Origin: Streptomyces bacillaris
GTDB lineage: Bacteria > Actinomycetota > Actinomycetes > Streptomycetales > Streptomycetaceae
NCBI RefSeq assembly: GCF_003268675.1
Contig: NZ_CP029378.1
Coordinates: forward strand, 2,790,001 to 2,854,000
Direction: 5' to 3'
DNA length: 64,000 bases
Shown here: positions 16,911 to 25,766 of the stretch, one piece after another
Numbering within the stretch: the stretch's first letter is position 1
Layout of the letters: each line of letters begins with the position of its first letter
Notes under the pieces: generated by a model
The model's input: only the letters and a program-made list of their open reading frames with translations
Database searches by the model: none
What the model was told of the DNA's origin: nothing
Program-made: the position numbers and the translations under genes

Positions 16911-17560
16911 ATCGCCCACAGCACCACGAACAGCACGACCCCCGCCACCGCCGGCGCGATCACCTCGTACGCCCAGCGCACCGAGCCCGTCGTGGCACCG
17001 GCATCGCCCTTCGGGTCGCCCGCCCGCTCGGCCAGGTCCCGCAGCTCCATGATCGTCTGGTCGGCCGCCGCGACGGGCGGGGCCGTGTGCCGGTGGGCGT
17101 CGGTGCCCGCGCCCGCGCCGGGCGAGAAGCGGCCGTAGGCGTCCTTGTGCGGCGTACGGGCCGCCGCGCGCGAGGCGCGCTTGCGGTCGCGCAGGGAGAC
17201 CGGAATGGCCCACAGCTGGTACTTGGTGCCGCCTGCGGCGATCAGCTCGGAGGAGTACCCGGCCCGGACGTCGGCCACCTCGGTCCAAGGCAGCTGGATC
17301 GTCCGGAACGGGTTGCGAATACGGATCCGCTCGGCGTTCACGGAGACCACGGGCCGCAGGGTGAACGCCACGATGAGCGGCACGGCGGTGAGCAGGGCGG
17401 CCAGGGCCAGCCACGGCGCCTGTCCCTCGCCCCGGATCAGGGCGTCCCCGGCCATCACCCCGACCAGGGCGAGGAGCAGCACCCCGCAGACCAGCGCGGA
17501 GGTCGAGCGGTGGGTCCGGTCGGCGTACTGCGGCTCAGCGGGGGGCGTGGGGCTCGTCAT
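16904..17560 (-). CDS. PH-domain (bPH) membrane protein
   Basis: 218 aa. Two N-terminal hydrophobic helices (about 21-40 and 50-68) precede a bacterial PH-like beta domain: RPVVSVNAERIRIRNPFRTIQLPWTEVADVRAGYSSELIAAGGTKYQLWAIPVSLR (about 69-125). A disordered linker and a C-terminal membrane helix (AYEVIAPAVAGVVLFVVLWAMG) follow. Such proteins are common, uncharacterised actinobacterial membrane proteins, perhaps adaptors at the envelope. It is convergent with the phosphomutase and divergent from deoC. The last codons overlap a tandem repeat. Confidence 0.8.
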   Translation of the reverse strand: MTSPTPPAEPQYADRTHRSTSALVCGVLLLALVGVMAGDALIRGEGQAPWLALAALLTAVPLIVAFTLRPVVSVNAERIRIRNPFRTIQLPWTEVADVRAGYSSELIAAGGTKYQLWAIPVSLRDRKRASRAAARTPHKDAYGRFSPGAGAGTDAHRHTAPPVAAADQTIMELRDLAERAGDPKGDAGATTGSVRWAYEVIAPAVAGVVLFVVLWAMG

Positions 17561-17679
17561 GGGGCCGATTCTGCCTGACGCACCCGGAGGACGGGCTTTC
17601 GCCCTGCGCCCGCAGCCCCGTGAGAGCCTGCGGGACGTGTGGCGGTACGCACGGTTGGGCCGTACCCCTGTACAGGTCG

Positions 17680-17704
17680 CTACGCGCGTAGATATGCTCC
17701 CCTG
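17680..17704 (+). promoter_or_regulatory. deoC promoter with nucleoside-regulon palindrome
   Basis: CTACGCGCGTAG is at 17680-17691, and the -10 box TATGCT at 17693-17698 begins one base after it. The GTG at 17705 lies seven bases beyond the -10, so the transcript is probably leaderless and the operator directly blocks the -10/-35 spacer. Confidence 0.7.
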
Positions 17705-18697
17705 GTGACCATGCCCACCACTGCTCCCTCCCCCAAACTCTCAACTGCGTTCGAGCAGGGAGGTACCCCCCTCGCCGACGCGACCGCGTCCGACAGTGCG
17801 CTGCGCCGCTTCCTGTTCGGGTTGCCCGGCGTCGACGCCGTCGGTCTCGAAGCGCGCGCCGCCGCCCTCGGAACCCGTTCGATCAAGACGACGGCCAAGG
17901 CGTACGCCATCGATCTCGCCATCTCGATGATCGACCTGACGACGCTGGAAGGCGCGGACACCCCGGGCAAGGTCCGGGCTCTCGCCGCCAAGGCCGTCCA
18001 TCCCGACCCGCTCGACCGCACGACCCCGCGTACCGCCGCGGTCTGTGTCTACCCCGACATGGTCTCCACCGCCGCCGCCTCGCTCGCCGGTTCCGGTGTG
18101 AAGGTGGCGTCCGTGGCGACCGCCTTCCCGGCCGGCCGGGCCGCGCTGGACGTCAAGCTGGCCGACGTCCGTGACGCCGTGGCGGCCGGGGCCGACGAGA
18201 TCGACATGGTGATCGACCGGGGGGCCTTCCTCTCCGGCCGGTTCCTGAAGGTCTACGAGGAGATCGTGGCCGTCAAGGCCGAGTGCGGGACCGCCCGCCT
18301 CAAGGTGATCTTCGAGACCGGCGAGCTGTCCACGTACGACAACATCCGCCGCGCCTCCTGGCTCGGGATGCTGGCGGGCGCGGACTTCATCAAGACCTCG
18401 ACCGGCAAGGTGGCCACCAACGCCACCCCCGCCAACACGCTCCTGATGCTGGAGGCGGTCCGGGACTTCCGGGCGCAGACCGGCGTACAGATCGGTGTGA
18501 AGCCGGCCGGCGGCATCCGCACCACCAAGGACGCGATCAAGTTCCTCGTGCTGGTGAACGAGACGGCGGGTGAGGACTGGCTGGACAACCACTGGTTCCG
18601 GTTCGGCGCCTCCAGCCTCCTCAACGACCTGCTGATGCAGCGCCAGAAGCTCAGCACCGGCCGTTACTCCGGCCCCGATTACGTGACGGTGGACTGA
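17705..18697 (+). CDS. deoC: Deoxyribose-phosphate aldolase
   Basis: 330 aa from the leaderless GTG at 17705; an ATG two codons later (17711) is an alternative. It splits 2-deoxyribose-5-phosphate into glyceraldehyde-3-phosphate and acetaldehyde. The Schiff-base lysine is K230 in ADFIKTSTGK, the second active-site lysine K266 in IGVKPAGGIRTTKDA, and the proton-relay Asp is in GADEIDMVIDRG. The protein is longer than the 220-260 aa bacterial form and resembles the longer actinobacterial and animal type. Two aldehyde dehydrogenase genes follow directly (6 bp, then overlapping), which fits oxidation of the acetaldehyde product. Confidence 0.93.
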   Translation: MTMPTTAPSPKLSTAFEQGGTPLADATASDSALRRFLFGLPGVDAVGLEARAAALGTRSIKTTAKAYAIDLAISMIDLTTLEGADTPGKVRALAAKAVHPDPLDRTTPRTAAVCVYPDMVSTAAASLAGSGVKVASVATAFPAGRAALDVKLADVRDAVAAGADEIDMVIDRGAFLSGRFLKVYEEIVAVKAECGTARLKVIFETGELSTYDNIRRASWLGMLAGADFIKTSTGKVATNATPANTLLMLEAVRDFRAQTGVQIGVKPAGGIRTTKDAIKFLVLVNETAGEDWLDNHWFRFGASSLLNDLLMQRQKLSTGRYSGPDYVTVD

Positions 18698-18703
18698 TAA
18701 GCC

Positions 18704-20140
18704 ATGGCATCCGCATTCGAGTACGCACCGGCGCCGGAGTCCCGCTCCGTCGTCGACATCGCCCCGTCCTACGGGCTGTTCATCGACGGTGAGTTCACCG
18801 AGGCCGCCGACGGCAAGGTCTTCAAGACCGTCTCGCCGAGCACCGAGGAGGTGCTCTCCGAGGTCGCGCAGGCGGGCGCGGCGGACGTGGACCGGGCCGT
18901 GAAGGCGGCACGCAAGGCGTTCGAGAAGTGGTCGGCGCTGCCCGGCTCCGAGCGCGCCAAGTACCTGTTCCGGATCGCCCGGATCATCCAGGAGCGCAGC
19001 CGTGAGCTGGCCGTCCTGGAGACGCTGGACAACGGCAAGCCGATCAAGGAGACCCGCGACGCGGACCTCCCGCTGGTCGCCGCGCACTTCTTCTACTACG
19101 CGGGCTGGGCCGACAAGCTGGACCACGCGGGGTACGGGGCGAACCCGCGCCCGCTGGGTGTGGCCGGGCAGGTCATCCCGTGGAACTTCCCGCTGCTGAT
19201 GCTCGCGTGGAAGATCGCTCCGGCGCTCGCCACCGGCAACACGGTGGTGCTGAAGCCCGCCGAGACGACCCCGCTCTCCGCCCTGTTCTTCGCGGACATC
19301 TGCCGTCAGGCCGGGCTGCCCAAGGGCGTCGTCAACATCCTCACCGGTTACGGGGACGCGGGCGAGGCCCTCGTCACGCACCCGGACGTCAACAAGGTGG
19401 CCTTCACCGGTTCGACCGCCGTCGGCAAGGCCATCGCGCGCTCGGTCGCGGGCACGGAGAAGAAGGTCACGCTGGAGCTGGGCGGCAAGGGCGCCAACAT
19501 CGTCTTCGACGACGCCCCGATCGACCAGGCCGTCGAAGGCATCGTGACCGGGATCTTCTTCAACCAGGGCCAGGTCTGCTGCGCGGGCTCCCGGCTGCTG
19601 GTCCAGGAGTCGGTCCAGGACGAGGTGCTGGACGCGCTGAAGCGGAGGCTCTCGACGCTGCGGCTGGGCGACCCGCTGGACAAGAACACCGACATCGGCG
19701 CGATCAACTCCGCCGAGCAGCTCGCCCGGATCACCGCCCTGGTCGAGACGGGCGAGGCGGAAGGCGCGGAGCGCTGGAGCGCCCCCTGCGAACTGCCGTC
19801 GTCGGGCTACTGGTTCGCGCCGACCCTGTTCACCAACGTCACCCAGGCGCACACGGTCGCCCGTGACGAGATCTTCGGCCCGGTCCTCTCCGTGCTCTCG
19901 TTCCGCACCCCGGACGAGGCGGTCGCCAAGGCCAACAACAGCCAGTACGGCCTCTCGGCGGGCATCTGGACGGAGAAGGGCTCCCGCATCCTCGCGGTGG
20001 CCAACAAGCTCCGCGCGGGCGTCGTCTGGGCCAACACGTTCAACAAGTTCGACCCGACGTCGCCGTTCGGCGGCTACAAGGAGTCGGGCTACGGCCGCGA
20101 GGGCGGCCGCCACGGCCTGGAGGCGTACCTCGATGTCTGA
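18704..20140 (+). CDS. Aldehyde dehydrogenase, catalytic subunit (ALDH16-like N-terminal half)
   Basis: 478 aa, a full-length NAD(P)-dependent ALDH. The cofactor region contains [29 protein letters not shown] and [11 protein letters not shown]. The general base is E258 ([11 protein letters not shown]) and the nucleophile C292 or C293 (GQVCCAG); the C-terminal oligomerisation segment [15 protein letters not shown] is present. It starts 6 bp after deoC and overlaps the next gene by 8 bp, so the three are one operon. Oxidation of the acetaldehyde released by DeoC to acetate is the likely job. Together with the next gene it matches the domain order of ALDH16 proteins. Confidence 0.9.
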   Translation: MASAFEYAPAPESRSVVDIAPSYGLFIDGEFTEAADGKVFKTVSPSTEEVLSEVAQAGAADVDRAVKAARKAFEKWSALPGSERAKYLFRIARIIQERSRELAVLETLDNGKPIKETRDADLPLVAAHFFYYAGWADKLDHAGYGANPRPLGVAGQVIPWNFPLLMLAWKIAPALATGNTVVLKPAETTPLSALFFADICRQAGLPKGVVNILTGYGDAGEALVTHPDVNKVAFTGSTAVGKAIARSVAGTEKKVTLELGGKGANIVFDDAPIDQAVEGIVTGIFFNQGQVCCAGSRLLVQESVQDEVLDALKRRLSTLRLGDPLDKNTDIGAINSAEQLARITALVETGEAEGAERWSAPCELPSSGYWFAPTLFTNVTQAHTVARDEIFGPVLSVLSFRTPDEAVAKANNSQYGLSAGIWTEKGSRILAVANKLRAGVVWANTFNKFDPTSPFGGYKESGYGREGGRHGLEAYLDV

Positions 20141-21050
20141 GCAGAACCGTCTTGGCGTCTTCAAGACCTACAAGCTGTACGTCGGGGGCAAGTTCCCCCG
20201 CTCCGAGAGCGGCCGGGTGTACGAGGTGACCGACTCCAAGGGCGCATGGCTGGCCAACGCGCCGCAGTCCTCCCGCAAGGACGCCCGTGACGCGGTCGTG
20301 GCCGCGCGGAAGGCGTTCGGCGGCTGGTCGGGCGCGACCGCGTACAACCGCGGCCAGGTCCTCTACCGCGTCGCGGAGATGCTGGAGGGCCGCAAGGAGC
20401 AGTTCGTCCGCGAGGTGGCGGCGGCGGAGGGGCTGTCGAAGTCCAAGGCGGCGGCCGTGGTGGACGCGGCGGTCGACCGCTGGGTCTGGTACGCGGGCTG
20501 GACCGACAAGATCGGCCAGATCTCCGGCGGGGCCAACCCGGTCGCGGGCCCGTTCTTCAACCTCTCCACCCCCGAGCCGACGGGTGTCGTCGCGGTCCTG
20601 GCGCCGCAGAAGTCGTCGTTCCTCGGCCTGGTCTCGGTGATCGCCCCGGTCATCGCGACCGGCAACACGGCGGTCGTCATCGCCTCGGCGGACGCCCCGC
20701 TGCCCGCGCTCTCGCTGGGCGAGGTGCTGGCGACCTCGGACGTCCCCGGCGGCGTGGTCAACATCCTGTCCGGCGCCACGGCGGAGCTGGCGGCCCCGCT
20801 CGCCGCCCACCAGGACGTCAACGCGATCGACCTCACCGGCGCCGGTGCCGAGCTGGCCAAGGAGCTGGAGATCGCGGCGGCGGACAACCTGAAGCGGGTC
20901 CTGCGCCCGCTCCCCGCCGAGGCGGACGGCTCGGACGCGTCCACCGACTGGCTGGCCGCGCCCGGCACGCACCGGCTGACGGCGTTCCTGGAGACCAAGA
21001 CGGTCTGGCACCCGACGGGTGCGCTGGGGGCCGCGGGGTCGTCGTACTGA
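20133..21050 (+). CDS. Half-length aldehyde dehydrogenase lacking the catalytic domain
   Basis: 305 aa, starting inside the last codons of the preceding gene (8-bp overlap). It has the N-terminal helix and cofactor-fold half of an ALDH (KTYKLYVGGKFPRSESGRVYEV; PTGVVAVLAPQKSSFLGLVSVIAPVIATGNTAVVIAS) but stops after the Rossmann region. There is no GQxC cysteine and no C-terminal oligomerisation segment. A terminator follows 50 bp on, so this is not a frameshifted remnant of a longer gene. ALDH16 proteins carry just such a degenerate second ALDH domain after the catalytic one, and 478 + 305 aa is about their total length. I infer a non-catalytic partner subunit. Confidence 0.85.
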   Translation: MSEQNRLGVFKTYKLYVGGKFPRSESGRVYEVTDSKGAWLANAPQSSRKDARDAVVAARKAFGGWSGATAYNRGQVLYRVAEMLEGRKEQFVREVAAAEGLSKSKAAAVVDAAVDRWVWYAGWTDKIGQISGGANPVAGPFFNLSTPEPTGVVAVLAPQKSSFLGLVSVIAPVIATGNTAVVIASADAPLPALSLGEVLATSDVPGGVVNILSGATAELAAPLAAHQDVNAIDLTGAGAELAKELEIAAADNLKRVLRPLPAEADGSDASTDWLAAPGTHRLTAFLETKTVWHPTGALGAAGSSY

Positions 21051-21099
21051 GTACTGACGTAGCCGCGGGCTCGCCGTACCGACGCTCGCCCCCGGATAC

Positions 21100-21144
21100 G
21101 GACGGAGGGGCCGCCCCCACGCGCTGGGGGCGGCCCCTCCGTCC
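21100..21144. terminator. Long perfect hairpin, bidirectional
   Basis: GGACGGAGGGGCCGCCCCC and GGGGGCGGCCCCTCCGTCC form a 19-bp perfect stem around a 7-base loop, between the deoC operon and the convergent secreted-protein gene. Confidence 0.85.
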
Positions 21145-21169
21145 TGCGTCCTGCCGTACGCGACCGGCG

Positions 21170-21592
21170 TCAGCCCGTGACGAACTGGGTGACCGCTCCC
21201 ACCACCGGCAGGTCGCTGATCGCGCCGCCGCTGGTGAGGGGGTCGGTGAGCACGGCGGTCGACACCGGCTGGAAGTCGGCGACCTGGGTGCCCACCGCGT
21301 TGTCCAGCGGGTCGACCCCGGTCTTGGCCAGCGGGTGCAGCTGCAGCTCGGTGACGGGCCGGATGCTGTTGGTCAGCGAGGTCCCGAGCGCGCTGGTCAC
21401 CGCGGGCCCGGCGCTCTCGGTGACCGCCTGCACGGCGGTGACGCCCTGCTCGGGAATCTCCGCGACCGGGGGCAGCTGGGGAAGGGCCTGGGCCGAGCCC
21501 GCACCCGCCCCCAGCGCCGCTCCCAGCGCGGTCACGGTCAGACCGGCGCGCAGCAGGGCGCGGCGTTCGGGCTTGCGTGCGTGAAGTGCCAT
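21170..21592 (-). CDS. Small secreted protein, unknown function
   Basis: 140 aa. A signal peptide with a twin-arginine-like start (MALHARKPERRALLRAGLTVTALGAALGAGAGSAQA, cleavage about 36) is followed by a Pro/Val/Ala-rich, cysteine-free mature chain (LPQLPPVAEIPEQG to VGAVTQFVTG). In style it resembles the secreted protein at 31847-32149, with repeated short PV/PL segments. No catalytic motif is seen; a wall-associated or structural role is only a guess. Confidence 0.75.
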   Translation of the reverse strand: MALHARKPERRALLRAGLTVTALGAALGAGAGSAQALPQLPPVAEIPEQGVTAVQAVTESAGPAVTSALGTSLTNSIRPVTELQLHPLAKTGVDPLDNAVGTQVADFQPVSTAVLTDPLTSGGAISDLPVVGAVTQFVTG

Positions 21593-21718
21593 GTTTCCAC
21601 CTGATCGACCTGGTCGGGTAATCGTGCGTACGCGCAGAGTAGTTGAGGTGTGATGCTGGATACCAACAGGAGGCCCGGGTGGTCCCCTGCGCGGGTCAAT
21701 GCCTCACACTGCTGTTCT

Positions 21719-22357
21719 GTGAGTTCCAGTTCCCCTCCGCTCCCGACCCGCGTCGTCCTGCTCGCGGGCCCCTCCGGCTCCGGCAAGTCCGTCCTGGCCG
21801 CCCGCACCGGTCTCCCGGTGCTGCGCCTGGACGACTTCTACAAGGAGCACCACGACCCGACGCTGTTCCGGGTCCCCGGCTCCACCGACATCGACTGGGA
21901 CTCGGCCGATTCCTGGGACGCGGACGCGGCGGTGGCGGCCATCGCGGAGCTGTGCCGCACGGGCCGGACGAACGTGCCGGTGTACGACATCGCCACCAGC
22001 TCCCGTACGGGCACCGAGGGCTTCCGCATCGAGCGCTCGCCGCTCTTCGTGGCCGAGGGCATCTTCGCGGCGGACATCGTGGCGCGCTGCCAGGAGCTGG
22101 GCCTGCTGGCGGACGCGCTCTGCCTGCGCGGCCGCCCCTCCACCACGTTCCGCCGCCGCCTGGTCCGGGACCTGCGCGAGGGCCGCAAGTCGGTGCCGTT
22201 CCTGCTGCGGCGCGGCTGGCGCCTGATGCGGGACGAGCGGCGCATCGTGGCCCGCCAGACGGCCCTGGGGGCGCACCCGTGCGGCAAGGAGGAGGCGCTG
22301 GGGCGGTTCGCCGCCGCCGCGGCGGGACGGTGCCGACGGGTGACGGTGCCGGAGTAG
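21719..22357 (+). CDS. udk: Uridine kinase
   Basis: About 212 aa from GTG 21719; an earlier GTG/ATG pair at 21650/21653 with GAGGTG just upstream would add 22 residues, so the start is uncertain. The P-loop GPSGSGKS is followed by LRLDDFYKEHHDPTLFR (substrate-binding Asp and Tyr), VPVYDIATSSRTG and FVAEGIFAADIVAR, the order seen in uridine/cytidine kinases. It phosphorylates uridine or cytidine to the monophosphate, the salvage counterpart to the catabolic genes around it. It is divergent from the small secreted protein gene. No nucleoside-regulon palindrome precedes it. Confidence 0.85.
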   Translation: MSSSSPPLPTRVVLLAGPSGSGKSVLAARTGLPVLRLDDFYKEHHDPTLFRVPGSTDIDWDSADSWDADAAVAAIAELCRTGRTNVPVYDIATSSRTGTEGFRIERSPLFVAEGIFAADIVARCQELGLLADALCLRGRPSTTFRRRLVRDLREGRKSVPFLLRRGWRLMRDERRIVARQTALGAHPCGKEEALGRFAAAAAGRCRRVTVPE

Positions 22358-22362
22358 CCGCC

Positions 22363-23436
22363 TCAGCCGGTGGCGGGGGCCGCGCAGCCGAAGGTCTTGG
22401 CGGCGGCCTTCATGAAGGGGGCGAAGTAGGTGTCCCGCTTCGGCAGGTCCTCGTGGCGCTTGCTCGCCTCCAGGTACTGGAGCCCCAGTTCTTCCGCCAG
22501 GTAGAGAGAGCCGCCGTCCGCGCAGGGCAGGATGAATCCGACGCCACTGTCGACCTTTTCGGCTTTCCGGCCGTCCGGCGCCGTGCCCTCGGCCGTGCCC
22601 GGGAACTTCCGCAGGGCATCGATGAGCAGCGGGTCCCGGGTGGCGGTGTAATGCATGAAGCCGTCACCACGGACGAAGCCACTCGTCTCGTCGTCCAGGG
22701 TCAGCTTGCAGAACCACAGGTCGGTGGGGGCCTGCTGCCCCTCTTCGAGCACCTTCGTCCCGGCCGGAACCTGGCCCGCCACGGTCAGGCCGTCCAGGCC
22801 GCACACCTGTCCCTCGGCGACCGGGCGCGCGGCATCGGAGCGAGGGGAGACGAGCGTTCCGGGCTTCCCGGGGAGGTCACCGCACTTGGTCCGGGCTGCG
22901 ATGGTCCGTGCGGTGTCGGTGGCCAGGGCGGCGAAGGCGGTGCGGTCGGCAGCCGGTTCGTTGACGCTGAACGCGGCGACCACCGGCCGGTCGGTCCAGC
23001 ACTTCTCGGGCAGCATGACCCACGCTCTGTACGCGTTGACCCCGCCGGTCACCTCGCCGGTGAAGTACGAGGCGCCCGGGGGGTAGGGCTCGCTTTCGAA
23101 CGCCAGTGGGTCGTAGCCCCGTACCCCCCAGAGCCGGACACTGAGCCCGCTCTCGCCGGAACCGAGGACGACGGACGACTTCTCGACGCTGCACCTCGTA
23201 TCCGTCAGTTCGTCCTCGTCCAGCCCGTCCCCTTCGGCGCCCAGGCGCCCGGACCCGGGAAGGACGGCGTCCACCTTCTCCGCCGACACCAGCCCCCCGC
23301 AGAGCCGGTCGGCCGTCAGCACGTTCGTGTTGCGCCAGGCGTGCAGCAGCCCCGCGACCACCACGACCACGGCGGCCACGACCGCCCAGACCTTCCACGC
23401 CGGACGCGTACGGCCTGCTGCTCCTGCTGTGCTCAC
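22363..23436 (-). CDS. Membrane-anchored extracellular protein, unknown
   Basis: 357 aa from GTG 23436, with AGGAAG eight bases upstream, placed five bases after the stop of the preceding gene. One N-terminal membrane helix (AWKVWAVVAAVVVVVAGLLHAW, about 13-34) precedes a large extracytoplasmic domain with eight to nine cysteines in pairs (CGGL, TRCSV, KCWTD, KCGDL, VCGL, FCKL, PCADG, FGCAA), suggesting disulfides. The end reads YFAPFMKAAAKTFGCAAPATG. The arrangement recalls DUF3558-like streptomycete membrane proteins, but I do not recognise the family with confidence. It is the last gene of a three-gene operon with the WXG-type protein. Confidence 0.7.
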   Translation of the reverse strand: MSTAGAAGRTRPAWKVWAVVAAVVVVVAGLLHAWRNTNVLTADRLCGGLVSAEKVDAVLPGSGRLGAEGDGLDEDELTDTRCSVEKSSVVLGSGESGLSVRLWGVRGYDPLAFESEPYPPGASYFTGEVTGGVNAYRAWVMLPEKCWTDRPVVAAFSVNEPAADRTAFAALATDTARTIAARTKCGDLPGKPGTLVSPRSDAARPVAEGQVCGLDGLTVAGQVPAGTKVLEEGQQAPTDLWFCKLTLDDETSGFVRGDGFMHYTATRDPLLIDALRKFPGTAEGTAPDGRKAEKVDSGVGFILPCADGGSLYLAEELGLQYLEASKRHEDLPKRDTYFAPFMKAAAKTFGCAAPATG

Positions 23437-23440
23437 GTGC

Positions 23441-25705
23441 TCACTTCCTGGTCCGCAGGGCCGAATACGCTTCTTCACGGCCGGTGATGTAGCTCTGCTT
23501 GGCCTCGCCCTTGGCGTTCTCGGCGGCGTCGGAGCCCTTGGCGTCGCGGGTGTCGGCCCAGCCGTCGATGAGGTTGTTCGTTCCCGCGATGCCGCCCGCC
23601 GTCTCCCGGCTGACGTCGGCGCGTGCGACGTTCTCCTTCTCGGTGATGACGTCCTTGGACCACTCGTAGGTGGCGGCGTCCACGGTGCGCTGCGCGACGT
23701 CGCCGAACACGGGGATGGTGTTGGCCAGGGACCCGACGCCGTGGTACGCGTACCGCGCCTGGTCGTTGATCGTGCCGACCTCGGCGTCGCGGACGTCGAG
23801 GATCATGTCCGTGCCGATGGCGTTCATGCCGCCGAGGGCCTCGCCCACATGGCGGGCCCGGTTGTCCCAGCTGGTGACGTTCTCGGTCAGGGCGGACTGG
23901 GGCACCTGGCGGCCGGTCTCCAGGTACTCGGCGGCGTACCCGCGCTGGCTCTCGTAGAGGGTGTCGAAGACGCGGATGGGCTCGCCCTTCTCGTTCTCGC
24001 CCGCCACACCGTCGGAGACTCCGCGCATCACCCGCAGCAGGCTCTCCTTGCTGTTGGCGATGGAGGCGTTGTCGCCGGAGCCTGCGATGTCGTCCTGGCC
24101 CACCGGGCTGTTCGGGGCGTAGCCGCCGAGGATGGCGTGGGTGTCCTGCGTGTAGTCGTTCAGGGCGCGGCCGAGCGGGGCCTTCAGCGCCTCCGGTACG
24201 GTGTCGCCCCCGGCGCCCTTGTCCAGCGTGGCGATGATGCCCTGCATGACCCGGGCCTGGCCCTCGCTGTGGGGTCCCGGCCTGCCCAGCGGCGATCCCG
24301 GTTCGTGGCCGGTCGCCCCGGCCTCCAGCGCGAGCCCCAGGCCGTGGCGGCTGAGCGGGTCGTCGTTGGTGATGAGCGTGGTGCCGGCCACAATGTGCTG
24401 CTGCGGCCACTCCCGCGCCCCGTCCCCGTTGCCCACCAGGTAGTCCAGGTGCGCCTGGCCGTGCTCCAGCTTCGGGTCGAAGAAGGCCGTGGCAGCATCG
24501 GGGTTCTTGCTCATCACGCCGAGCAGGCTGTCGAGCGCGTCGGCCCGGCCCTCGCGGTGGTTGCCGCCCCACTGCTCGAAGATGGTGCGGTTGTCCTTCT
24601 CGGCGGCGATCATGTCGTGGCCGAGCTGGTTGAGGAACTGGTCGTCGAACGGGACGTCGGCGCGGGTCATCATCTCGACGAACGGCCGGTAGCCGTACAT
24701 CGGGTTGGTCTTCGAGTCGAAGTTCTTGGCCCCGGCCTCCTTGAGTCCCTCGGTGAACTGCTTGTAGAACGCGCCGTCGGGGCTCTTCAGCCAGGCCTCG
24801 TACTTCGCGGAGCCGGGGCCCGCGTCCGCCATCGAACCGGGGACGTTCGTGGCCGTCGCCACGGTGTTGGCGAGGCCGCCGAGGAGCTTGGTGTACTGAT
24901 CTGCGGACGAACCGCCCTCCCGCTCCCGGTCGGACATGACGTCGCTCAGCTTGACGATGCCCTCGGGGCCCAGCCGGTTCAGCAGGGACTTGGCGAAGGT
25001 CTTGTCGCCGGCCTGGTCCCGCATCGCCCGTTCCATCTCGGCGAGGTCGGTGTCGGAGACCTTCTTGCCGTCGAGGAGCCGCCTGGCGATCTCCTCGGTG
25101 TTGCGCACCTCGTACTCCTCGATGTCACCGAGGGGCTTGCCGTTGAAGCCGTTCGTCGTGCCGTCCGTGGGGTCGGTGTCCTTCACGACCGCCTTCAGCG
25201 CGATCTCGACACCGGCGTCCGCGTCCGTGATCTGGGCGACGAGCCGGTCGATCTGCCGCTGCCACGAGCCGACGGCGTCCCGGACGGACTTCTGGTAGTC
25301 CGGGTCGTGGTGGTACGCGCTCCGCGCGCCCTCGCTCAGGGTCGAGGTGTCGAAGGTGACCCTGCCGCTGTCCGAGACCTTCATATCGGCCTTCAGGGCA
25401 TCCGCCCGCACGGTCTGGAGGCTCTTCTTCAGCTCCGTGAACTGGGTGTGCGCGTCCCGGAGCAGCGAGGCTATCGCCTTCGCCTCGGCCTGGGCGTTCT
25501 TGTACTCGTTGAGCGTGACGCGGAACTGGGCATTGGCCGCGTCCGCGCTCTGGCCGATCCAGGTGCGCTCCAGCGTGATGCCCTGGACCTCCTTCTCGTA
25601 CTCCTTCGCCCGCTTGCTGAACTCGCCCGCCATTCCGGTCCACTTGGCCGCGGCCGTGGTGAGAGCGGAGAGGTCCGTCGTCATGATCTCGTGATAGGTG
25701 GGCAT
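23441..25705 (-). CDS. Large WXG-type N-terminal protein, putative type VII-associated
   Basis: 754 aa without a signal peptide or membrane helix. Residues 1-110 form a helical hairpin with W49-I50-G51 at the turn (LERTWIGQSADAANAQFRV), the mark of the WXG100 superfamily, followed by a long coiled coil (AEAKAIASLLRDAHTQFTELKKSL). The remaining 640 residues are acidic and helical, with many calls resembling the streptomycete DUF6571 type (FGDVAQRTVDAATYEWSKD, ADVSRETAGGIAGTNN); that link is from memory. WXG hairpins direct ESX/type VII export or form structural partners. It is the middle gene of a three-gene unit; the partner genes lie 61 bp upstream and 4 bp downstream. Confidence 0.75.
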   Translation of the reverse strand: MPTYHEIMTTDLSALTTAAAKWTGMAGEFSKRAKEYEKEVQGITLERTWIGQSADAANAQFRVTLNEYKNAQAEAKAIASLLRDAHTQFTELKKSLQTVRADALKADMKVSDSGRVTFDTSTLSEGARSAYHHDPDYQKSVRDAVGSWQRQIDRLVAQITDADAGVEIALKAVVKDTDPTDGTTNGFNGKPLGDIEEYEVRNTEEIARRLLDGKKVSDTDLAEMERAMRDQAGDKTFAKSLLNRLGPEGIVKLSDVMSDREREGGSSADQYTKLLGGLANTVATATNVPGSMADAGPGSAKYEAWLKSPDGAFYKQFTEGLKEAGAKNFDSKTNPMYGYRPFVEMMTRADVPFDDQFLNQLGHDMIAAEKDNRTIFEQWGGNHREGRADALDSLLGVMSKNPDAATAFFDPKLEHGQAHLDYLVGNGDGAREWPQQHIVAGTTLITNDDPLSRHGLGLALEAGATGHEPGSPLGRPGPHSEGQARVMQGIIATLDKGAGGDTVPEALKAPLGRALNDYTQDTHAILGGYAPNSPVGQDDIAGSGDNASIANSKESLLRVMRGVSDGVAGENEKGEPIRVFDTLYESQRGYAAEYLETGRQVPQSALTENVTSWDNRARHVGEALGGMNAIGTDMILDVRDAEVGTINDQARYAYHGVGSLANTIPVFGDVAQRTVDAATYEWSKDVITEKENVARADVSRETAGGIAGTNNLIDGWADTRDAKGSDAAENAKGEAKQSYITGREEAYSALRTRK

Positions 25706-25766
25706 GCCCTTACCCCCGTTGTCCGGAATGCCTGGTGAACGCGGTGGGCCGGAGCCCTGAGGACCC

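Noticed and set aside
20133..21050. Half-length aldehyde dehydrogenase as a frameshifted pseudogene
   Set aside because: No ALDH C-terminal coding sequence follows in any frame; a perfect terminator lies 50 bp after the stop, and the gene overlaps the previous one as in a functional operon.
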